Under the pieces are notes generated by a model that worked only from the letters and a program-made list of their open reading frames with translations, was not told the DNA's origin and did not search any database. Made by a program: the position numbers and the translations under genes. This document shows, piece after piece, positions 22,878-31,426 of a stretch of DNA of 36,598 bases. Numbering within the stretch: the stretch's first letter is position 1; each line of letters starts with the position of its first letter. Where the stretch lies: the NCBI GenBank assembly GCA_034432155.1, contig DAOUCP010000005.1, positions 1 to 36,598 of the forward strand, given 5' to 3'. Origin of the DNA: DAOUCP01 sp034432155 (GTDB lineage: Bacteria > Chloroflexota > Anaerolineae > Epilineales > Epilineaceae).

Positions 22878-23933
22878 ATGAAGGTCCTCATTCCAGCGGC
22901 GGGCTTGGGTACTCGTCTGCGGCCTCACACCTATCACCGGCCCAAGCCCCTGTTGCACGTGGCCGGTTCGACGGTGCTGGGTCATGTACTCGACCGGCTC
23001 CGAGGTTTGCCGGTCGACGAGATGATCTTCATTGTCGGCCACCTCGGCGATCAGCTCGAAGCCCATGCCCGCAGCCAGGTGACGGTACCGCTGCGCTTCG
23101 TGACGCAGTCCGAGCTGAAGGGCCAGGCGCACGCCATCAGTCTCGCCGCCCCTTGGCTGATTGGCCCGCTCCTCATCGTCTTCGTAGACACCATCTTTGA
23201 GGCCGATCTCTCAGGGCTCGAGGCGCTCGACGGCGATGGCGTGATCTTTGTGAGCCCGGTGGAGGACCCGCGTCGCTTCGGGGTGGTGACGGTTGACGCC
23301 AACGGCTGGATTACCGAGTTCGTGGAGAAGTCGCCCCAGCCGAAGTCGAACCTGGCCATCGCCGGCTTGTACTACCTGCGCGACGGAGCCTGGCTGGCGC
23401 GAGCTGTTGCGCGGCTCCTGCAGCTCGGCATTCAGACCAAGGGCGAGTACTACCTGGCGGACGCGCTGCAACTCATGGTCGGCGAGGGAGCCCGCTTCCT
23501 GACCCGTCGCCTGACCGTCTGGGAGGACTGTGGCACCCGCGAGGCCCTGCTATGCGCCAATCGCTATCTGCTCGGCCGTCTCGTCGCCGGCGAGGCACAA
23601 GGTGCGACCCTTGAGTCGGTGGCTCTGCGACCGCCCGTGCACGTAGCAGCCGGAGCGCGCATCCGCGGCAGCGTGATCGGGCCGTACGTGCACATCGGCA
23701 AGGACTGCACCGTTGAGTCGAGCGTGATCGGACCGTACGTCAGCCTCGCCGAGGGGGTGAGCGTCACGGACTCGGTCATTGGCAATTCCATCCTGGATGC
23801 CGGCTCGACGGTGGCCGGCGCTCGACTGGAGGACAGTCTGGTTGGCGCCACGGCGAGCGTTCGCGGCGCCGCAGCGCATCTCAACATCGGCGATGGCTCG
23901 CAGATCGAGCTGGCGGCTGACGGAGGTTCGTGA
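22878..23933 (+). CDS. Sugar-1-phosphate nucleotidyltransferase with left-handed beta-helix (glucose-1-phosphate thymidylyltransferase type)
   Basis: 351 residues. The N-terminal nucleotidyltransferase domain (about 1-235) begins VLIPAAGLGTRLRPHTYHRPK, the signature GxGTRLRP...K, with VFVDTIFE as the metal-binding region. The C-terminal part (about 250-345) has hexapeptide repeats of a left-handed beta-helix (GSVIGPYVHIGKDCTVESSVIGPYV is part of it; segments IGPYVHIG and IGPYVSLA are visible). This is the long form of thymidylyl- or uridylyltransferases that supply activated sugars. It may serve the epimerases and glycosyltransferases nearby, which is an inference. ATG 22878 is chosen because the protein starts immediately with the nucleotide-binding motif; no strong ribosome site is seen. 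Confidence 0.87.
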   Translation: MKVLIPAAGLGTRLRPHTYHRPKPLLHVAGSTVLGHVLDRLRGLPVDEMIFIVGHLGDQLEAHARSQVTVPLRFVTQSELKGQAHAISLAAPWLIGPLLIVFVDTIFEADLSGLEALDGDGVIFVSPVEDPRRFGVVTVDANGWITEFVEKSPQPKSNLAIAGLYYLRDGAWLARAVARLLQLGIQTKGEYYLADALQLMVGEGARFLTRRLTVWEDCGTREALLCANRYLLGRLVAGEAQGATLESVALRPPVHVAAGARIRGSVIGPYVHIGKDCTVESSVIGPYVSLAEGVSVTDSVIGNSILDAGSTVAGARLEDSLVGATASVRGAAAHLNIGDGSQIELAADGGS

Positions 23934-23956
23934 GGGAGCGGGGCAGCCGGCGCCAT

Positions 23957-24055
23957 GGCCCGGCGACAAGGCTGACGTGACGGCCCCGCGACGAGGGCGA
24001 CGCGAGGGCCCCGCGCATCGCCGGCGCCATGGCCCGGCGACGAGGGACAGGCTGT
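23957..24055. repeat. About 25-bp degenerate tandem repeat, four units
   Basis: The gap between the nucleotidyltransferase and aminotransferase genes (23934-24088) is mostly units beginning GGCCCGGCGAC or GGCCCCGCGAC followed by a GAGGGCGAC-like block. The outer copies share GCCGGCGCCATGGCCCGGCG (near 23948 and 24021). No gene or other signal was seen here. Confidence 0.75.
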
Positions 24056-24088
24056 TGGGATCGCACCACCAGGGAAGGGACGCACGTG

Positions 24089-25267
<1,179 letters not shown>

Positions 25268-25306
25268 GCCTCAGGGCGGATGACGGGTTGACGGCGGCGG
25301 GGCGTG

Positions 25307-25411
25307 TTGGCTCGGGCTGGTCGCTGGGCAACGCCCCCCAACGGGCTCGGGCTGCTCCCTGGGCAGCGAGAAGAGGTCGGCTCGGGCTGGCCGCCGCGCA
25401 GCAAGGGCGCG
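25307..25411. repeat. 35-bp tandem repeat, three copies
   Basis: Units start at 25307, 25342 and 25377, each carrying GGCTCGGGCTG near its start and a CGCAG/GGCAACG-like block later. The array fills most of the 197-bp gap before the rRNA methyltransferase gene. No coding potential is claimed. Confidence 0.88.
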
Positions 25412-25441
25412 GCGGCTGGGGCCCAAGCCGCCGGGGCGCTT

Positions 25442-25454
25442 CGTGACGGTCACG
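25442..25454. promoter_or_regulatory. Short inverted repeat CGTGAC-G-GTCACG before the methyltransferase gene
   Basis: Six-base perfect arms around a single base lie 10 bp upstream of ATG 25465. It could be an operator, but such a short palindrome can arise by chance. Confidence 0.25.
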
Positions 25455-25464
25455 TCAGGGAGAT

Positions 25465-26793
25465 ATGGTAGCGGCACCCATGCCCGCCCCCGACGGCAAA
25501 TCAGCCTTGACTGCCCGCGCTAGGCCGCGCACGTTGGAGCTAGCCGTCGAGTCCTTGGCACCGGGCGGGGACGGCCTGGCCCACGATCAGGCCGGGCGCG
25601 TGGTCTTCGTGGCCGGCGGCTTGCCAGGCGAGAGCGTGCGTGTGCGCATCACCGAGGAACGCGCCCACTACGCGCGGGCCGCGCTGGTCGAGCTTCCGCA
25701 TCCGCCTTCGCCGGAACGCGTGCTCGAGCCGCGTTGTCCGCACTTCGGGTCCTGGCCGGAGCGGGGCCTGGAGCCAGACCGGTTCTGCGGTGGCTGCCAA
25801 TGGCAACACATCGCCTACCCGGCTCAACTCCGCTACAAGGCCGCCATCGTGACCGAGTGCCTGCAACGCCAGGGAGGGATGGCTGCGCCGCCGGTCTTGG
25901 CGACGGACGATGCCGGAGCCGCTTGGGGCTATCGGAACCACTTGCGGCTGCGCGTCTGGCAGGGTCGGCCAGCGTACGTAGCCCTCGACGGGCGGCGCGG
26001 GGTGCCGATCGAGAGCTGCCCGGTCGCCGATCCACGTGCCGTCGCGTTGGCTCACGCCCTGACCGGCGAGCTCCCGGAGGGCATGACAATCGACGTGCGC
26101 GTCGGTGTCCGCACCGGCGACCGCCTCATCCTGCTCTCGGGCAGCGAACGAGAGCTAGCCGACCTGGAGTTCACCACCGAGTGTGACGTGTCCCTGGTCA
26201 TCGACCGCGGCCGGGGACTGGAAGTGGCTGCCGGCCAGCCTTACCTGGTCGAGGAGCTGGCGGGGCGGCCGCTCCTCGTGGCGGCCGGTTCGTTCTTCCA
26301 GGCCAACAGCCTGGCGGCCGAGCGGCTTGTGGCACACGTGCGGGAGTTCGTCGGGTCCGGTGTGGGCACACTCCTGGACCTCTTCAGCGGTGTTGGCATC
26401 TTCGCGGTGCTGCTGGCGGAGAGTGCAGCAGCCATCTACGCCGTAGAGCTCGATCCATGGGCGGTGGCAGCGGCCGTCGAGAACGCCAGCGGCCTGGATC
26501 ACGTGGTCCTGGTGGCGGGCACAGCCGCCGAGGCGCTTGCCGAACTGGGCGTCGCCGCCGAGGTAGCAGTGGTCGATCCACCCCGCGGGGGACTGGACGG
26601 CGAGACCCTGCGGTTGCTGACCGAGACGGTGCAGACTAGAATTGTTTATGTCAGCTGCGATCCTGTGACTCTGGGCCGCGACGCCCGCCGGCTGGCAGCG
26701 GCGGGGTGGCTGCTGGCCGAGTGCCGGCCACTGGACATGTTCCCGCAGACCTGCCACATCGAGACGGTTAGCCTCTTTACGAGGAACGGATAG
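25465..26793 (+). CDS. 23S rRNA (uracil-5-)-methyltransferase, RlmD/TrmA family
   Basis: 442 residues. An N-terminal TRAM domain (about 20-85, with LAPGGDGLAHDQAGRVVFV) is followed by a cysteine cluster for [4Fe-4S] binding (CPHFG, FCGGCQWQH, then ESCPV). Then comes the SAM-dependent domain with LLDLFSGVGIFAVLLAES (SAM), VVDPPRGGLD, the catalytic Cys in YVSCDPVTLGRD, and DMFPQTCHIETV at the end. It is predicted to methylate U at C5 in 23S rRNA or tRNA; which target cannot be assigned. AGGGAG ends 2 bp before ATG 25465, which is tight, so an in-frame ATG 15 bp on could be the true start. The stop is 5 bp before the next gene. Confidence 0.92.
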   Translation: MVAAPMPAPDGKSALTARARPRTLELAVESLAPGGDGLAHDQAGRVVFVAGGLPGESVRVRITEERAHYARAALVELPHPPSPERVLEPRCPHFGSWPERGLEPDRFCGGCQWQHIAYPAQLRYKAAIVTECLQRQGGMAAPPVLATDDAGAAWGYRNHLRLRVWQGRPAYVALDGRRGVPIESCPVADPRAVALAHALTGELPEGMTIDVRVGVRTGDRLILLSGSERELADLEFTTECDVSLVIDRGRGLEVAAGQPYLVEELAGRPLLVAAGSFFQANSLAAERLVAHVREFVGSGVGTLLDLFSGVGIFAVLLAESAAAIYAVELDPWAVAAAVENASGLDHVVLVAGTAAEALAELGVAAEVAVVDPPRGGLDGETLRLLTETVQTRIVYVSCDPVTLGRDARRLAAAGWLLAECRPLDMFPQTCHIETVSLFTRNG

Positions 26794-26798
26794 ACGCC

Positions 26799-27053
26799 AT
26801 GGCCGCTCGCATCGACCCCGAGCTGCAACACCAGTTGGATGCCGACCCCGAGGCTTGTCTCGAGGCGATCGTCGTGGCCAGCGGGAGTCTCGACGAACTG
26901 CTGGCCAGTCTGCCCGACGGTGTGGTCGTTCGTCACCGCTACCGTTTGCTGCGCGGCCTGGCCATCACTGCGCCGGCCCGCGCTCTGCGACGGCTAGCCG
27001 AGTTGCCCACCGTGGGCTCGATCGAGCCCGAGCGCTCCGTACACGCCCTCTAG
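26799..27053 (+). CDS. Stand-alone I9-like propeptide (subtilase inhibitor/chaperone candidate)
   Basis: 84 residues. From about 22 to 84 it resembles the inhibitor I9 prodomain of S8 proteases: EAIVVASGSLDELLASL, VVVRHRYRLLRGLAIT, then LRRLAELPTVGSIEPER, which is the usual beta-alpha-beta pattern ending before the protease cleavage site. No protease follows in frame. It starts 5 bp after the methyltransferase stop, with GAGGA at 26781-26785, and ends 18 bp before a subtilase gene that has its own similar N-terminal domain. Such free-standing I9 proteins are known as protease inhibitors and folding chaperones in other organisms. The I9 call rests on pattern only. Confidence 0.65.
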   Translation: MAARIDPELQHQLDADPEACLEAIVVASGSLDELLASLPDGVVVRHRYRLLRGLAITAPARALRRLAELPTVGSIEPERSVHAL

Positions 27054-27071
27054 CCCGCGGAGTGCCCTGCC

Positions 27072-28373
27072 ATGAACCTAGCCAAGCTGCACGCGTCGCT
27101 TGCCGGTGCGCTCGAGGTCACAGCCAAGGGCGAGGCGACCCTGCCAGTGATTGTGAAGGTCCGGCCAGGAGCCATCGCTCGTGGCGAGGTCGAGGCTCTT
27201 AGTCGCCTGCAGCCGCAGCTGCGATTTCGACGCCTGAACGCCCAGGCGATGTGCGTTGGCTTGGCCGACCTGGAGGCGCTGACCGAGGATCCGGCAGTGG
27301 AGTGGATCTGGCCCGACTTGCCGGTCCATAGCTGGCTCGACACTTCCGTGCCGCTCATCCGGGCGCTTCAGGTCTGGGAATCGGGCTTCACTGGCAAGGG
27401 CGTTCGCATCGCCCTCTTGGACACGGGGCTCGATGCCCAGCACCCGGACTTCGCCGATCGTCTGGTGGCTTACCGTGATTTCGTGGCTCCCGATGCGCCA
27501 CGGGCCGGCGTGCCCCAGGATCCGAACGGGCACGGGACCCATGTCGCGGGCATCGCCGCCGGCAGCGGCAGGGCCGCCCAGGGCCGCTATCGGGGAGTGG
27601 CGCCCGATGCCAGCCTCATCGTCGCCCGCGCTCTGGACGAGACAGGCGCGGCGCGCACGAGCCAGGTCATGGCCGCCGTGGAATGGGCGATCGACGAAGG
27701 CGCCCAAATCATCAACCTGAGTCTCGGCGGCGGGCCCTATCCGGCCGATGGCAGCGACGCCCTCTCGGTCCTTTGTGACGCCGCTGTCGAGGAGGGCGTT
27801 GTGGTCTGTGTAGCCGCCGGTAACCTCGGGCCAGCCCGTCAATCGATTGGGGCACCGGCGGCCGCCGCCCGTGTCATCACTGTGGGCGCGGCCGATATTC
27901 GAGAGCCCCTGGCGGCGACGGTGGTGGCGGACTTTTCGAGCCGCGGGCCGACGGCCGATGGCCGGCGCAAGCCGGAGCTGCTGTTTCCGGGTCGAGGCGT
28001 GACTGCGCCGCGCGCAGCCGGCACCTCGCTTGGCCAACCGGTCGGCGAACGTTACACCCGGCTGAATGGCACGAGCCAGGCGGCGCCGATGGCGGCCGGA
28101 ACGGCGGCATTGCTGTTGCAGGCCAATCCTCGGTTGTCGCCGGATGAGATCAAGGCCCGGCTGATGCGCGGGGCGCGACGGCTAGCCGATGCCTCCGCGG
28201 ACAGCCAGGGAAGTGGTCTGGGGGACGCCAGGAACACCTTCCTCTCGGCCGTCGGTGAGCCGCTGGCAGGGGACCCCGGGCCGCCGAGCCAACCGGGGAC
28301 GGATCCCGTTCCCGGCCGGTCCCTGCCCGGTTGTTCCCCGTTCGCCAGCCGCTTCCGGAGGCACCGATCGTAA
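27072..28373 (+). CDS. S8 family serine protease (subtilase), no signal peptide
   Basis: 433 residues. An I9-like prodomain occupies about 22-90 (LPVIVKVRPGAIARG, FRRLNAQAMCVGLADL, PAVEWIWPD). The catalytic domain spans about 95-385 with the complete triad: D117 (LLDTGLD), H154 (NGHGTHVAG) and S335 (NGTSQAAPMAAG). The oxyanion Asn is N251 (AAGN). No signal peptide or membrane helix is visible, so it is probably intracellular, or exported by an unrecognised route. The last 50 residues are Pro/Gly/Arg rich and look disordered. GGAG at 27059-27062 precedes the ATG. The upstream I9-like gene is likely its partner. Confidence 0.93.
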   Translation: MNLAKLHASLAGALEVTAKGEATLPVIVKVRPGAIARGEVEALSRLQPQLRFRRLNAQAMCVGLADLEALTEDPAVEWIWPDLPVHSWLDTSVPLIRALQVWESGFTGKGVRIALLDTGLDAQHPDFADRLVAYRDFVAPDAPRAGVPQDPNGHGTHVAGIAAGSGRAAQGRYRGVAPDASLIVARALDETGAARTSQVMAAVEWAIDEGAQIINLSLGGGPYPADGSDALSVLCDAAVEEGVVVCVAAGNLGPARQSIGAPAAAARVITVGAADIREPLAATVVADFSSRGPTADGRRKPELLFPGRGVTAPRAAGTSLGQPVGERYTRLNGTSQAAPMAAGTAALLLQANPRLSPDEIKARLMRGARRLADASADSQGSGLGDARNTFLSAVGEPLAGDPGPPSQPGTDPVPGRSLPGCSPFASRFRRHRS

Positions 28374-28645
28374 CGTCCCCCGGGGCAAGCACGTCGGTAC
28401 GCCTGCCGGCGATGGTGCATTAGGGGTGACCCGGCGCAGAGGGCAGCGGGCACGCCGAGCGGAAGACGGCGGTCCGGGAGGGGCAGGACCAGGCTCATGG
28501 CTGCCGTGTCCGCCACGCTGGAGCCTGCGGCGATCGGGGAGTGCAAGGACCAGGCGCGGCGTCGGCAACGACGGGATGAGCGGCCGCGCAGACCGCGACC
28601 ACCGGCAGCCAGGGAGAAACGAAAACGCCAACGGGAGGGTACGGA
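28374..28645. repeat. Gap with a 61-bp spaced direct repeat
   Basis: This 272-bp gap between the subtilase and CAP-protein genes has no convincing gene. AGGACCAGGC occurs at 28485-28494 and 28546-28555, exactly 61 bp apart, each preceded by a related GGGGAG-like block. A weak third copy may sit around 28424, another 61 bp upstream. I see no promoter that I trust; GGAGGGT just before ATG 28646 is the ribosome site for the next gene. Confidence 0.6.
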
Positions 28646-30163
28646 ATGAACACCAAGGCGGCTAGCGCCCACAGACGGTCGGCTGTTGACCACGGCAGGT
28701 ACCGCGGCCATTGGAGTGGACGACACGTCTCGCCGCGCATCCTGCTGGCCGCTCTCCTGGCGGCGGGCGGCCTCGCCGCCCGTCAGGCTGCCGTACAGGC
28801 CGAGGTCAGTCCGGTCGAGCTAGAGGTTGTGGCCGTGGTGAACCAGGAGCGGCTGGCGCTTGGCCTTGCGCCGCTGGGCACCGACGCGCGCCTGTTCGCG
28901 GCGGCTCACGACCACACGCAGTGGATGGCCGACAACGACACCCTTTCGCACATCGGCGCCAGCGGCTCCGGTCCGGGCGATCGCATGCTGGCCGCCGGCT
29001 ACAACTGGACCGCGTATGGGGAAACGCTGGCGGCCGGTGCCGCGACAGCCGTCGATGTCGTGCTAGGCCGGACGTGCGATAGCTGGTGTTCGTCGCCGTG
29101 CATCGACGGCCGATGCGATGGCTGGCGGCAGTCCGCCGCTCACTGGGCGATCCTGATGAGTGCCACCTACCGCGACATTGGCGTTAGCTACGTGCGCGAC
29201 GACTCCCCGGGCGACCCCTATCGGCACTGGTGGACGGTGAACGTCGGCAACAGCGCAAGCCCGGCCACGCCGGTCACCACGCCGACAACCGGAAGCCCGG
29301 TTGCCAGTCCTTCGGCCACTGCCACGCGCACGGCGACCGCCACGCGCACCGCTACAGCGTCCGCCACGCGCACGGCGACCGCCACGCGCACCGCTACAGC
29401 GTTTGCCACGCGTACGGCCACTGCGACCATCAGCCGCACGGCAACCGCGACCGTCAGCCGCACCGCCACCGCCTCCGCCACCCGGACGGCCACGGCATCG
29501 GCCACGCGTTCGCCCAGCCTCTCCGTCACGCCCGTGGCGACCGGCAGCCGAACGCCGACGCCAACGGCCTCCCGCACCCCGACGCCGACCGTCACGCGCA
29601 CCCTAACGCCGACCGTCACGCGCACGCCGACAGCGACCGTCACGCGCACGCCGACGGCCCTCGCCAGCCGCACCCGCACCGCCACGCCCACGGCTACACA
29701 CACGGCGACGGTGCCTGCAGGGGGTACCTTGCTGGTGGGCACCGTCAATGTGCCGCCGCCCGCGGTCCTTGGCGCCGTGCAGATCGCCGTCGACGGCGTG
29801 CCACAAGGCCAGGTGGGTGCCGATGGCGTATTCGTGGTTCTGGGACCCAATCCCGGTCGGCGCACCGTTGCCGCTTGGCGGACCGGCGCTCTCGTAAGTC
29901 AGGGCGAGATCGACATCCGGGGCGGAATGGTCAACAACGTGGGCGACACCTTGCTCATCCTCGGGGACGCCTACCCCGACCAGATCATCGACCTGCTCGA
30001 CTGGTTGGTGGTGGCCACCCACGTCGGCGCGTGCCAAGGGGCAGCGGCATACGCGGCAGGGGCGGACCTCGACGGCGACGGCTGTATCGCCTCGAGCGAT
30101 CTCTGGTTTGTGCTCCAGAACTATGGCCGCCGTGGACCCACGGCCTGGAGCCTGGATCCGTAG
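28646..30163 (+). CDS. Secreted CAP-domain (SCP/PR1-like) protein with Thr-rich linker and dockerin-like C-terminus
   Basis: 505 residues. After a basic start there is a signal-like hydrophobic stretch (about 31-50) with a likely cleavage after VQA (52). A CAP domain follows at about 55-200: VAVVNQERLALGLAPL, then HDHTQWMADNDTLSHIG, AGYNWTAYGETLAAG and HWAILMSATYRDIGVSYV. It carries a four-Cys insertion (C144, C148, C152, C157). Residues about 203-355 are a TAT[AV]TRT-type linker. A beta-rich segment (about 355-438) follows. At the end, GDAYPDQIIDLLDWLVVA and ADLDGDGCIASSDLWFVL form two dockerin-like calcium loops. The protein is probably extracellular and may dock onto a partner; no cohesin is in the window. 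GGAGGGT precedes the ATG. Confidence 0.85.
   Translation: MNTKAASAHRRSAVDHGRYRGHWSGRHVSPRILLAALLAAGGLAARQAAVQAEVSPVELEVVAVVNQERLALGLAPLGTDARLFAAAHDHTQWMADNDTLSHIGASGSGPGDRMLAAGYNWTAYGETLAAGAATAVDVVLGRTCDSWCSSPCIDGRCDGWRQSAAHWAILMSATYRDIGVSYVRDDSPGDPYRHWWTVNVGNSASPATPVTTPTTGSPVASPSATATRTATATRTATASATRTATATRTATAFATRTATATISRTATATVSRTATASATRTATASATRSPSLSVTPVATGSRTPTPTASRTPTPTVTRTLTPTVTRTPTATVTRTPTALASRTRTATPTATHTATVPAGGTLLVGTVNVPPPAVLGAVQIAVDGVPQGQVGADGVFVVLGPNPGRRTVAAWRTGALVSQGEIDIRGGMVNNVGDTLLILGDAYPDQIIDLLDWLVVATHVGACQGAAAYAAGADLDGDGCIASSDLWFVLQNYGRRGPTAWSLDP
29300..29716 (+). repeat. Thr/Ala/Arg-coding linker repeat with a recent 42-bp duplication
   Basis: Low-complexity coding DNA built from GCCACGCGCACGGCGACC-like blocks. 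A near-perfect 42-bp tandem copy occurs at 29321-29362 and 29363-29404, differing by only a few bases. The later half changes to a Thr-Pro form (RTPTPT). Such arrays expand and contract easily and are prone to misassembly. Confidence 0.9.
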
Positions 30164-30193
30164 GCCGATCGTCTGGCGCGGCGTTGCTCCTGA

Positions 30194-31087
30194 CTAGGCA
30201 CGAGGATGGGCGGCATCGTAGGCTTCGCGCAGCCGCTCATCAGTGACGTGCGTGTAGATCTGCGTCGTCGCCACGTTGGCATGGCCTAGCAGCATTTGCA
30301 CCTCCCGCAGGCCAGCGCCTCCGGCCAGCAAATGGGTGGCGAAGCTATGGCGCAGCGTGTGCGGCGTTACGCTGCCCAGGATGTCGGCCTGCCGGACATA
30401 GGCCTTCACGATGAGCCAAAGCCCCTGCCGAGTCAGCCGGCCGCCGCGAGGATTCAAGAACAGCGCTCGCTCCGCCGGATCCCGCAGGAAGGCCAGGCGC
30501 CCCCGCTCCAGGTAGGCCCGCAGGATCTCCACCGCCCGCTCGTGGATCGGCACAATGCGCTCCTTGGCGCCCTTGCCGAAGCACCGCACCGAGGCGGAGG
30601 CCAGGTTCACGTCGTCGACGTTCAGCGCCACGATCTCGCTGACCCGCATACCGGTAGCGTACATGAGCTCCAAGAGGCAGGCATCGCGCAGTCCCTTGGC
30701 GCCAGGTTCGTCATACGGTGCCTGAATAAGACGTTCGACCTCTTCGGCCGACAGCGTGCGTGGCAGCCGCTTCTTGACCCGTGGCGAATCGAGGAGTGCC
30801 GTGGGATCCTCGGCGATGATCCCTTCCGAGCTTAGGAAGTGAAACAGGCTCTTGATGGCCGCAACTTTTCGAGCAACCGTTGCGGTCGAGTATTCCCGCT
30901 CTCGCAGTGCCATCTGGTAGTCAACGATTTCTGCTCTCGTCACATCCGACCACTGCGTGATGTGTCCCTGGGCCTCCAAGTAGTCGGCGAACTGGGCCAG
31001 GTCACCGGCGTACCCGGCAATCGTGTTCGGGGCATAGCCGCGCTCTACGTCGATGTAGTGCAGGAACTGCTCGATGGCCTCGCGCAC
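30194..31087 (-). CDS. Tyrosine recombinase, XerC/XerD type
   Basis: 297 residues, the standard Xer length. The N-terminal SAM-like core-binding domain is about 1-90 and the catalytic domain about 105-297. All catalytic residues are present: R148 (YATGMRVSEI), K172 (FGKGAKER), H243 and R246 (HTLRHSFATHLL), H269 (LLGHANV) and the nucleophile Y278 (IYTHV). It is expected to resolve chromosome dimers at a dif site, or, less likely, to act for a mobile element; no attachment site or cargo is visible nearby. GTG 31087 is preceded by AAAGGAG. It converges on the CAP gene with a 30-bp gap. Confidence 0.93.
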   Translation of the reverse strand: MREAIEQFLHYIDVERGYAPNTIAGYAGDLAQFADYLEAQGHITQWSDVTRAEIVDYQMALREREYSTATVARKVAAIKSLFHFLSSEGIIAEDPTALLDSPRVKKRLPRTLSAEEVERLIQAPYDEPGAKGLRDACLLELMYATGMRVSEIVALNVDDVNLASASVRCFGKGAKERIVPIHERAVEILRAYLERGRLAFLRDPAERALFLNPRGGRLTRQGLWLIVKAYVRQADILGSVTPHTLRHSFATHLLAGGAGLREVQMLLGHANVATTQIYTHVTDERLREAYDAAHPRA

Positions 31088-31138
31088 TGTCGCTCCTTTC
31101 GCCTGCGCACCGTCCTCCCGCCGCGCCGGTGCGCCAAC

Positions 31139-31167
31139 AGTGTACCAGCGTCCCGATAATGAATCAA
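31139..31167 (-). promoter_or_regulatory. Possible promoter of the Xer recombinase gene
   Basis: On the minus strand TTGATT (31162-31167) and TACACT (31139-31144), each 4 of 6 matches, are 17 bp apart. The predicted start near 31132 is about 45 bp before GTG 31087. Confidence 0.4.
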
Positions 31168-31285
31168 GTTGCCTGTCCTTCGCGCTGGCTCCAACGCCAC
31201 GGCGGCCTCCACTCGCCCGGGCCGGAGGTCGGTCCGAGGATGCGGACGGTGCCAGCGGGGCGCCTGGCCGTGCTGGGAGGAGAAC

Positions 31286-31357
31286 TTGCCATGGGCAAAG
31301 CAGCTATGGTAACCTCGCCCAGCCGTCGCGAGGCAAGCCGCGATGGCGGCTTTTGTG
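31286..31357 (+). promoter_or_regulatory. Attenuator-like leader upstream of etfB: terminator hairpin with competing antiterminator
   Basis: The 339-bp divergent gap (31088-31426) between the recombinase and etfB holds this element and no convincing gene. A hairpin with arms AAGCCGC (31335-31341) and GCGGCTT (31346-31352) and loop GATG is followed by TTTTGTGTT, the layout of an intrinsic terminator, 75 bp before etfB. An alternative 9-bp pairing with one G-U, GCCGTCGCG (31322-31330) with CGCGATGGC (31339-31347), would exclude it. Upstream are a weak TTGCCA (31286-31291) and ATG 31291 with GGGAGGAG in front, opening a short frame (MGKAAMVTSPSRREAS...) that runs through the hairpins. I recognise no known riboswitch class. 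Confidence 0.5.
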
Positions 31358-31426
31358 TTCGGCGGTCGCCCGGCCGTGCGTCGGCCGAGTGGCTCGTCGG
31401 TCCGATTGCGAAGCGAGAGGCACGCC

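Noticed and set aside
28182..28631. 149-residue minus-strand frame in the gap before the CAP gene
   Set aside because: Pro/Arg-rich composition, overlap with the subtilase 3' end and no ribosome site; most likely a chance frame.
30194..31087. Integrase of a mobile element
   Set aside because: The protein has normal Xer length and motifs; no flanking direct repeats, tRNA target, cargo or other mobility gene is seen.
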